A stretch of 19,085 bases of DNA from PALSA-1006 sp037140475. GTDB taxonomy: Bacteria > Pseudomonadota > Gammaproteobacteria > Burkholderiales > Gallionellaceae. Position 1 is the stretch's first letter. Every line of letters begins with the position of its first letter. A program made the translations under genes and the position numbers. Shown piece by piece: positions 6,539 through 12,269 of this stretch. The notes beneath the pieces were generated by a model, which was not told the DNA's origin, searched no databases, and saw nothing but the letters and a program-made list of their open reading frames with translations. Where the stretch lies: positions 1 through 19,085 of the forward strand of contig JBAXEJ010000047.1 in assembly GCA_037140475.1 (NCBI GenBank), in the 5' to 3' direction.

Positions 6539-8235
6539 GAAATCAACCTATCGACGTAATCGACGACTTCATCAGACGACAGGTTGTCGGTATTAACAAT
6601 TTCAATTTGGAATTGAGGCATTCCTATCTCGGCGACGGCCTCCCGTAACCAATAGTAGAAAGCCGACTCCCGCTCCAAATAATCATAATTCTGGGTTAGC
6701 TCGTCGAATATCCGCTCAGATGGATCCTTTTCTGAGACTCGTCGTCGCAATGTCTCCGGCGATGCGATCAGAACAATGGTCTTGTTCGGCACGCAGACAT
6801 GACCGCCCATTGATTCGAGCATCAGCATTAAATTAGTCAAGCGGCTCGGGTCGTGGCCCACATGTACCGCAAGGGTTGACCAAAGACTTCGATCTAGGCA
6901 AACCGTAGAGAGTGCGAGTTGCCGTTGAAATAATGGCATCAGTTCACGTGTAAGCTCCATGGTTCCCGAAAAAAAATAAAAGGCAGACGCCATCCAATCC
7001 GCATCGCGGATCATACGCATTTTCATTATCGGCTCCATCCACGCATCCGGCACACCTCGGCGAATAGTCCAGTCTGGATGCATTACCCGGATGCTCTCAA
7101 TGAGGGTCGTTTTCCCCACCCCGTTGCCCCCTTCGATAGCAATTAGCGGCGTTAATCCGCCAGGAAGTGAATTCCGTGGTTCGCGTAGGAACAAGCCAAT
7201 GGGCAAGCGTATGCGGGAAGCAGCCTTCAGGCATCGGGTCGCGAGCCCGATGCTCTCAATCGGATGATTGCTAAAGACAGTCTCCTTGCCAAGCATTATC
7301 CCTGAAGCTCCTTGCCGCGCAGCAACGGCAAGGTCCGTCAACTCGCAACGCTGCGGCACACCACTTGAGGCGAAGCTTTCTAGGAACTGGGTAGCCACGA
7401 TGACAGGCTTCCCTTTTGCTCGCGCAATTGCGACAAACCTCTCTTGGATTTGGGGCATATCCTCCGGTTCAACCATTAAGCCGAGATCGCCGCGAGCGAC
7501 CATAATGCCGTCGGAAGCTTGGACTATGCCCTCGCCATTATGGATAATTTCTCGCGTTTCTACCTTAGCCATGAATCGAACCGAATTAGGCACAACCTCC
7601 CGTAGGGTTGTTAGGGCCGAGTTGAATTGCGCGACTGATGTAACCATAGAAAGCGCTATCCAGTTTGGAACGAGACCAGATGCCTCCGCCTTGCGCAATA
7701 GTTCTATGTCGGCCGACTCGACCAAGGAGAAATCGGCGCTGCTATCTGGAAAGACGATCGAATTGTTGGTTTGCAGCTGACCACTTCCTTGCTCGACGAT
7801 CGCGCTCATGAATCTAGAACCAAAATCCAAAACTCGCATAACAATGCGGCCGTCAAGCGCCAAGACACGATGACCAGGTTCGACCGCCCCTCGGAGTTTA
7901 TCTAGCCCCGGAACTTCGACACCATCTCCATCCATCTCTCCGCCGGAGTCGAAAAATGAAAGCTCGACCCCTGGTGCAACCTCGCGCGGGGAGATGTACC
8001 CCAGTCTCAATCGCTCGGACGGAAGGTCGAACAGAATTTTCACGTCAGCCCCCTTGCGGACAGCCACCTCCCGAACGAGCAGCGCATGCGCGACATGGTC
8101 CCGGTTACGATATCCAGTAGGGAATCTAAACCATCCCGCCCCGGCATCAATCGCCGAGGCAATGTCCGCCGCCGTCTCTAGCGTAGGCCCGATGGTGGCC
8201 ATTACATCTATGGAGCCTAGTTCATAATATTTCAT
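6535..8235 (-). CDS. Fusion of pyruvate-kinase-like barrel and thymidylate-kinase-like domain
   Basis: A 566-residue fusion. Residues 1 to about 345 match pyruvate kinase: ATIGPT at 13-18, catalytic Lys 224 and metal ligand Glu 226 in AKVETRE, SDGIMVARGDLG with Asp 250, and the Thr of VATQFLESF. The potassium/ADP-site RxNxSHG is degraded to RFPTGY (Arg 37 kept), and the C-terminal regulatory domain of pyruvate kinase is absent. In its place is a P-loop NMP kinase: Walker A GGNGVGKTT at 369-377, DRS at 448-450 as in thymidylate kinases, and an Arg-rich lid RRRVSEKDPSER. Together the halves could phosphorylate an NMP to NDP and on to NTP with PEP; this is inference. The ATG at 8235 is preferred over TTG 8241 because AAGGG lies seven bases ahead. 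It lies between the radical SAM and Ham1/HIT genes. Confidence 0.88.
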   Translation of the reverse strand: MKYYELGSIDVMATIGPTLETAADIASAIDAGAGWFRFPTGYRNRDHVAHALLVREVAVRKGADVKILFDLPSERLRLGYISPREVAPGVELSFFDSGGEMDGDGVEVPGLDKLRGAVEPGHRVLALDGRIVMRVLDFGSRFMSAIVEQGSGQLQTNNSIVFPDSSADFSLVESADIELLRKAEASGLVPNWIALSMVTSVAQFNSALTTLREVVPNSVRFMAKVETREIIHNGEGIVQASDGIMVARGDLGLMVEPEDMPQIQERFVAIARAKGKPVIVATQFLESFASSGVPQRCELTDLAVAARQGASGIMLGKETVFSNHPIESIGLATRCLKAASRIRLPIGLFLREPRNSLPGGLTPLIAIEGGNGVGKTTLIESIRVMHPDWTIRRGVPDAWMEPIMKMRMIRDADWMASAFYFFSGTMELTRELMPLFQRQLALSTVCLDRSLWSTLAVHVGHDPSRLTNLMLMLESMGGHVCVPNKTIVLIASPETLRRRVSEKDPSERIFDELTQNYDYLERESAFYYWLREAVAEIGMPQFQIEIVNTDNLSSDEVVDYVDRLIS

Positions 8236-8249
8236 GGTCAAACCCTTGC

Positions 8250-9623
8250 TTATGACTTACTTCTGAATACGTTCATTGACTTTTGGTGCAACGGGGACGA
8301 GTAGATAAATTCGTTCTCCGGCGTTGCAATATCGCTGCTCACATAGCCTTCCCGCTCCAAGGCGATTGCTGTCCCCTCTAGCAGACCAATCATTTCCGAC
8401 GACGACAGATAGTCGAACGAAATGTTGTCGCCTATACCTCCGTAGCAAAAACTTTCAAAATCCTTCGGATTTTTTATCCGAATTCCGAAGTCCTGAGGGC
8501 GGGAGTAATAGGCCGTCCCTGGAAATGGGATTAGCTGATGGATTGAGATCTCATGGGGGCGCATGCGTAGCATGAGATCAATGGATTTTCGCTGCTCAAC
8601 CAAGGAACCGGGAAGTCCGTAAATCCACCCGGTTTTGACTCGGATACCAGCATTGGATGCACACTGCACTCCCGACAGCATCTTTTCGACGTTCGTGCGC
8701 TTGCTGGCCCGACTCAAAATGTCATCGGATCCACTCTCGATCCCAAAATAAATCCGTCGGCAATTAGCCGATGCCATCGCCTCGGCCACTGCCGTGTCCA
8801 TCGAATCTGCTCTTAATTGGCCGATCCACGATGCACCTAGGCCACTCTTAGAATATTCCTCACAGAACGTGATAATGCTTTTCTTCTTCAGAAAGAAAAT
8901 GTCATCAGCAAAAAAAATCTCTTTGGCACCGAAATTCCTCTCTAGAATTGCCATTTCCCGAATAACCCTCTCATGTCCAGAAACGGCGACACCCTTTACA
9001 AGTACGGTCCCGGTATAGTTGCAGCAGAAGGCACAGTCATAGGGACAGCCGCGTGATGCAACCATCGAATGATGATTGTATAGTTCAAGCCGATACAGGT
9101 TGCGATCGATAATTGGCAACTCGTCGATGCTTAAAGGTCGTGGATCCTTAGGGTTCATACGTATTGATCCCTTTTCCACAAACGCTACCCCTTGTATATC
9201 CGCAAGCGGACGACCGGCACCAAGTGCATCCAACAAGCGGCAAACAGTGTATTCACCCTCACCGAGTACAGCAACATCCACTCCATCTAACAGGACATCC
9301 TCTGGAAACAGATTTACGTGGATGCCGCCGGCAATGACGACCATCTCCGGATATCGACGCTTCATTTCTATAATCTGCGTGCGAGCCACCGGATAATTTG
9401 GCGTAATGATGGAGAACCCGACGACATCGGGTTGAAACGAGGAGACACGATCCCACAGCAGACTCTCGTCCGGCCCTTCGGCATTTTGATCGAAAATAGC
9501 CACCTCGTAGCCGTGCTCTTGCAGCACTGTACCGATGAATCCGACACCGAGCGGATACTCCCTATACATTTGTTTTGGATTCAGCGAACGCGGCACAACA
9601 AAGAGAATTTTTCTTATTGTCAT
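8250..9623 (-). CDS. B12-binding-domain radical SAM enzyme
   Basis: A 457-residue enzyme. Residues 1 to about 140 look like a cobalamin-binding Rossmann domain (PLGVGFIGTVLQEHGYEVAI, DVVGFSIITPNYP, VVIAGGIHVN, VLGEGE). The radical SAM core follows, with the [4Fe-4S] motif RGCPYDCAFC at 191-200 (Cys 193, 197 and 200, pattern CxxxCxxC). The later GIESGSDDIL and GWIYGLPG segments are typical of the family. Such enzymes methylate unreactive carbon or phosphorus, or make C-C bonds and rearrangements. The substrate cannot be read here. The ATG overlaps the stop of the TS-like gene by four bases (ATGA), indicating coupling. It is the only radical chemistry enzyme in the cassette and so probably does its key skeletal step (inference). 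Confidence 0.93.
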   Translation of the reverse strand: MTIRKILFVVPRSLNPKQMYREYPLGVGFIGTVLQEHGYEVAIFDQNAEGPDESLLWDRVSSFQPDVVGFSIITPNYPVARTQIIEMKRRYPEMVVIAGGIHVNLFPEDVLLDGVDVAVLGEGEYTVCRLLDALGAGRPLADIQGVAFVEKGSIRMNPKDPRPLSIDELPIIDRNLYRLELYNHHSMVASRGCPYDCAFCCNYTGTVLVKGVAVSGHERVIREMAILERNFGAKEIFFADDIFFLKKKSIITFCEEYSKSGLGASWIGQLRADSMDTAVAEAMASANCRRIYFGIESGSDDILSRASKRTNVEKMLSGVQCASNAGIRVKTGWIYGLPGSLVEQRKSIDLMLRMRPHEISIHQLIPFPGTAYYSRPQDFGIRIKNPKDFESFCYGGIGDNISFDYLSSSEMIGLLEGTAIALEREGYVSSDIATPENEFIYSSPLHQKSMNVFRSKS

Positions 9624-10231
9624 TTATTTGTCTTTTTGAGGATGAGTTCGACCGGCTCAAAATCTTTCCGATAGATATGGGCAGAGCTTATGGTGCCGGT
9701 TATTGTTCCGATCTTGATGCCGAGCGCCTCGGAAACCATCACCCCGAAATCGTGAACACAGATAGCGTCTGCGCAGAACTTTAGGTAGATATCCTGACCT
9801 CGCGCGAAATAACTAATATCTAGGCATCCTTGGCGGATAAGGAAATGTATCGCACTGACGCAAGGAACTTTCCTTCCCGTCAGATCGACAAATGCGAGCA
9901 GCGCCCGCTTTGTAGCTGGCTGTTCTTTCAATAAATCTATCACATCAGAGAGATCATCTTTGCCAAAGGGGCCCCGCCAGCAGGATCTATAGCTATGCCC
10001 AAAACGGTTCGGCTCGGTTGTAAAAAAAACCTTACGCATATCAGTCAAGGTTTCATTAAGGCCATACTCTGCCAGTTCTGAAAAGTCCGATGGTCCGACC
10101 GTGAAACTCATTGTCACGTTCCTAGCCTCCCTGATCTCTTCATCGGAGTCATCGCCATGCTCCATTACATGCTGGAGCAGGTTTTTCCAAGTTTTACCTA
10201 ATGGATTGGCTAATTGTTTGGTTGTAATCAA
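9620..10231 (-). CDS. Thymidylate-synthase-family protein with Asp at the base-selecting position
   Basis: A 203-residue, divergent and short thymidylate synthase fold (ThyA is about 264). The active-site Cys is Cys 124 in KVPCVSAIHF (ThyA PPC). The phosphate-binding ARGQD at 143-147 matches RRSxD. SAHIYRKDF at 183-191 matches DAHIYxNH. In the stretch LKFCADAICVHD, Asp 155 aligns with ThyA Asn 177. Asp at this position is known from dCMP hydroxymethylases and the CMP hydroxymethylase of mildiomycin biosynthesis, which act on cytidine nucleotides. A C5-hydroxymethylase or methylase for CMP/dCMP is therefore the best guess. It starts with TTG at 10231, directly after the deaminase stop, with AAGGAG seven bases ahead, and overlaps the radical SAM gene by four bases. 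Confidence 0.8.
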   Translation of the reverse strand: MITTKQLANPLGKTWKNLLQHVMEHGDDSDEEIREARNVTMSFTVGPSDFSELAEYGLNETLTDMRKVFFTTEPNRFGHSYRSCWRGPFGKDDLSDVIDLLKEQPATKRALLAFVDLTGRKVPCVSAIHFLIRQGCLDISYFARGQDIYLKFCADAICVHDFGVMVSEALGIKIGTITGTISSAHIYRKDFEPVELILKKTNK

Positions 10232-10232
10232 C

Positions 10233-11141
10233 TTATTTCTCCTTAATCATTCTACTAAGCAGGAATTCTGCTAGGTCGGCCGCCGTGCCTGAAGCTTCCA
10301 ACGGTTCGCCCGTTAACGGCCTTGTCAGCGCCATAGCCGCGCGTTCCGCAGCTGCAATTTTGGTAAAGCCAGACGCCACCCACCGCTCAGCCTCGGTCAT
10401 GGCTTGTGCAATTAGGCTTCTGGATCCGGACACTAGAGGCGAATCGGTCCCGAAAAAAATCCGCACCCGTTGAGGAACCAGCGGAGCGGGATTGAAGAGC
10501 GCTAATCTCGTGAGAGGGCACATGACCACACCCGCACCGCTATCCTCAATTAAACCAAAATCATTCGAGTTCAGTGTATTCGCGTGCACCAATAGGGTAC
10601 GTGAATCCAATAGTGACTCCATGGCCAGCCATTCGACGATTGTCTGCCCCAAGCGGGATTTTCCGATTCTGGCACGGGACTCGGATTCGCCTGCATGGAG
10701 CGTAATCAGACCTCCCGGCATCGACTTGAGGAAAGCTCGCGCGGCTTCGGCCGCATCTGGGCCAATCTCACGCTCGTCGGGAAGAATCATCACCGCCGGG
10801 GTTGGCCGGATATCCGCCCTCCAGGAACTCCAGAGCACCGTGACTTTTGGTCGCACCCCGAACATCCCGTAGGCATATTCCACATCTGCACTCGCGTGTT
10901 TGCCACTAAAATCGAGTACTGTCCCCACTCCCTCATTGCACGAATATTCAATCCATGGCTGAAGGGCATCGTAAAGTCCGTCACCAAACAGCCACTTTGT
11001 CCGACGTTCATGGGCGAGGAACCGGGGATCATCTGACCATTGCTCGACGGGCACCCCAGCAAGACTCCAGTCCGAGGAAAGGTCGTAAAGCCCGTGGCGA
11101 TGAGCATCCACGAGCGTGCCATGCCACGTACGGTTAACCAT
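10233..11141 (-). CDS. Metal-dependent amidohydrolase, deaminase-like
   Basis: A 302-residue member of the amidohydrolase superfamily. The metal-binding HxH is in DAHRH (residues 12-16). Further ligand positions are LHAGES (His 149, Glu 152), VHANT (His 186) and FGTDSP (Asp 233). The HAxE motif and the FGTDSP end resemble nucleoside and base deaminases such as adenosine, guanine or cytosine deaminases; MCPLTR matches the usual CPxSN region. In this cassette, deamination of a cytosine- or purine-type intermediate is likely (inference). The ATG at 11141 is chosen: it has GAGAG upstream and follows the preceding stop by seven bases. A TTG at 11171 in the same frame lacks a ribosome binding site and would overlap the previous gene. 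Confidence 0.87.
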   Translation of the reverse strand: MVNRTWHGTLVDAHRHGLYDLSSDWSLAGVPVEQWSDDPRFLAHERRTKWLFGDGLYDALQPWIEYSCNEGVGTVLDFSGKHASADVEYAYGMFGVRPKVTVLWSSWRADIRPTPAVMILPDEREIGPDAAEAARAFLKSMPGGLITLHAGESESRARIGKSRLGQTIVEWLAMESLLDSRTLLVHANTLNSNDFGLIEDSGAGVVMCPLTRLALFNPAPLVPQRVRIFFGTDSPLVSGSRSLIAQAMTEAERWVASGFTKIAAAERAAMALTRPLTGEPLEASGTAADLAEFLLSRMIKEK

Positions 11142-11148
11142 GGGAAGT

Positions 11149-11376
11149 TTACTCTCTGTTAATGGCTTCAATAACGTTTACGATGTCCGATGCCGTGTGG
11201 TTTTCAAAGCTGTTTCCCTGAAAATTAACAGATCCAGTATTGAATACATTCACCACCAGTCCGTCTGGGAAATCAATTTTTGTTTGCAGGGACGTTGGAT
11301 GCGAAACTATTGCCTGCATATGCTTCTTAGTAATAAAATCAAGTAGCATTTCAGTGTTGTTGCATTTAATTGGCAT
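11149..11376 (-). CDS. Small protein with TBP-like motif, function unknown
   Basis: A 75-residue protein not assigned to a named family. The segment FPDGLVVNVFNTGSVNFQG has the strand-turn-strand pattern (DG, hydrophobics, TGxVxxQG) of small TBP-like domains such as the N-terminal domain of RNase HIII; the similarity is by motif only. AGGA upstream of the ATG at 11376 supports the start. It overlaps the end of the zinc-ribbon gene by 11 bases and ends seven bases before the deaminase start, so all three belong to one transcript. The base composition is more AT-rich than the enzymes downstream, suggesting a separate origin. It might bind nucleic acid or nucleotides (weak inference). Confidence 0.7.
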   Translation of the reverse strand: MPIKCNNTEMLLDFITKKHMQAIVSHPTSLQTKIDFPDGLVVNVFNTGSVNFQGNSFENHTASDIVNVIEAINRE

Positions 11377-11581
11377 TTATTTTTCCTATGTTTTGAATAA
11401 ATGAAATTGGTGTGGACAGCAAAGTTTCAAGAACTCCAGCTTGCGTGTGAGTCAATTTTTCACTACCACATTTTTCGCATTGATTTGGCTTAAAAATGGC
11501 ATCACTTCGATGCTTGATGACAACGCTCCACCCGCAGATATCGCAGGTCGATTTGAATGCATATTTTGGAGGGATAGGCAT
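11366..11581 (-). CDS. Small zinc-ribbon protein, function unknown
   Basis: A 71-residue protein with two CxxC pairs, CDIC at 13-16 and CEKC at 35-38, separated by 18 residues. This is the spacing of a single zinc ribbon. The remainder is helical and not recognised. The ATG at 11581 is preceded by AAAGGTAG as ribosome binding site. It is the first gene of the minus-strand run and overlaps the TBP-like gene by 11 bases. It is AT-rich like its neighbour. It could be a nucleic-acid-binding accessory or regulator. The zinc ribbon is visible; anything beyond that is inference. Confidence 0.72.
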   Translation of the reverse strand: MPIPPKYAFKSTCDICGWSVVIKHRSDAIFKPNQCEKCGSEKLTHTQAGVLETLLSTPISFIQNIGKINAN

Positions 11582-11606
11582 AGCTACCTTTCAATTTTTA
11601 GCTGAA

Positions 11607-11634
11607 ACTATAGTCGCATTCTAAGTAGTGCTAA
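11607..11634 (-). promoter_or_regulatory. Candidate sigma-70 promoter of the nucleotide cassette
   Basis: On the minus strand TTAGCA (11634-11629) and TATAGT (11612-11607) are separated by 16 bases. They lie 26 bases upstream of the zinc-ribbon ATG, ahead of the first gene of the eight-gene run. No other gap in the run is long enough for a clear promoter. This is motif-based only. Confidence 0.45.
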
Positions 11635-11657
11635 TTATCTAACCAGAGCGCGTAGGA

Positions 11658-11682
11658 AACCCAAAAGATCAGCTTTTGGGTT
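11658..11682. terminator. Perfect 10-bp hairpin, probable terminator
   Basis: AACCCAAAAG (11658-11667) and CTTTTGGGTT (11673-11682) form a perfect stem with a 5-base loop. On the minus strand the stem begins 57 bases after the stop of the hydrophobic small gene and is followed by TTTCC, so it can end that transcript before the zinc-ribbon operon promoter. The T-run is short, so strength is uncertain. Confidence 0.6.
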
Positions 11683-11739
11683 GTCCTTTTATCGATGGGC
11701 TGGGCGGGCATATTATCGATTAACAGTTTCCTTTTATTC

Positions 11740-11988
11740 TTAATCAAATAAGCTGGCAATTCCAGCAATAACACCCCCAGCAATAGCAAGTGGAACAGTG
11801 ATAGGCGCAGCCGCAACACCAACCAAAGCAGCTCCAACAGCAATTGTTCCTGCGGCAGCAGCACCTATAGCAGCACCAGAGCCAACAGCTACAGTTGTTC
11901 GCCCTGCGCTAACTTCATCAGTTCCAGCTATCTTTTTAGAGATTTCGTTACCGGCTAGACCTATTCCTACAGCTTTTCCAATAGACAT
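11740..11988 (-). CDS. Small Gly/Ala-rich hydrophobic protein, function unknown
   Basis: An 82-residue protein. Residues 1-30 are polar (MSIGKAVGIGLAGNEISKKI). Residues about 33-78 are a continuous run of Gly, Ala, Val and Ile with small-residue spacing, resembling a glycine-zipper or two-helix membrane hairpin. The protein ends in SLFD. Such proteins include pore-forming toxins, bacteriocin-like peptides and glycine-zipper membrane proteins; no family is recognised. An ATG at 12072 in frame is possible, but AGGAGA six bases before the ATG at 11988 fixes the start there. It is divergent from the sigma-54-type regulator at 12270 and has a possible -24/-12 element upstream. It ends before a hairpin terminator, so it is probably transcribed alone. 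Confidence 0.72.
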   Translation of the reverse strand: MSIGKAVGIGLAGNEISKKIAGTDEVSAGRTTVAVGSGAAIGAAAAGTIAVGAALVGVAAAPITVPLAIAGGVIAGIASLFD

Positions 11989-12033
11989 TTTCACTCTCCT
12001 AAGTAGCGGCTCTATGCAAATGTTGGACACCGA

Positions 12034-12049
12034 GCCAAAAAATGCCCAA
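12034..12049 (-). promoter_or_regulatory. Possible sigma-54 (-24/-12) promoter of the small hydrophobic gene
   Basis: The minus strand reads TTGGGCATTTTTTGGC. It has GG (12047-12046) and GC (12035-12034) exactly ten bases apart with a T-tract between, the invariant geometry of sigma-54 promoters. The rest of the consensus (TTGGCACG, then TTGCA) matches only partly. Transcription would start near 12022, about 34 bases before the ATG at 11988. The adjacent divergent gene encodes a sigma-54-type activator, which raises the likelihood. Confidence 0.4.
12041..12049 (+). promoter_or_regulatory. Divergent region before the sigma-54-type regulator
   Basis: The region between 11989 and 12269 separates the two divergent genes. 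Towards the regulator, TGA followed by TATAAT at 12244-12249 forms an extended -10 placed about 20 bases before its ATG at 12270. No good -35 and no clear ribosome binding site are visible. Enhancer-type repeats for a sigma-54 activator were not recognised by eye. Confidence 0.25.
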
Positions 12050-12243
12050 CTTGTTGTAGACGTCTGTAGCAACTGTCGTGGGACATCATGCTGTACGCCT
12101 TGACCGCATCAAGAGAGGCGGCATCTTAACTAAAGCATATTACGTGCCACGAGGCGGAGTATCTAGCCAACTGATTGATATTATTGACATATAGCTGATT
12201 CCCGCAAAAACCGCACCCAATCTTAAAATAAGGAATTTACTGA

Positions 12244-12249
12244 TATAAT
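12244..12249 (+). promoter_or_regulatory. Extended -10 promoter of the sigma-54-type regulator gene
   Basis: TGATATAAT combines a perfect TATAAT (12244-12249) with the TG extension. It would start transcription near 12256, leaving a leader of about 14 bases before the ATG at 12270. There is no Shine-Dalgarno sequence in that leader, which is unusual for a 960-codon gene. Confidence 0.55.
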
Positions 12250-12269
12250 AAGCAATATCCTTATTATTA

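Noticed and set aside
6535..8235. Housekeeping pyruvate kinase
   Set aside because: The K-site motif is degraded, the C-terminal domain is missing and an NMP kinase is attached, in an acquired operon. It is not the glycolytic enzyme.
11631..11864. 77-codon Leu-rich minus-strand ORF
   Set aside because: It is the out-of-frame reading of the Gly/Ala-rich gene; alternating GCx codons read as CTx give artificial leucines.
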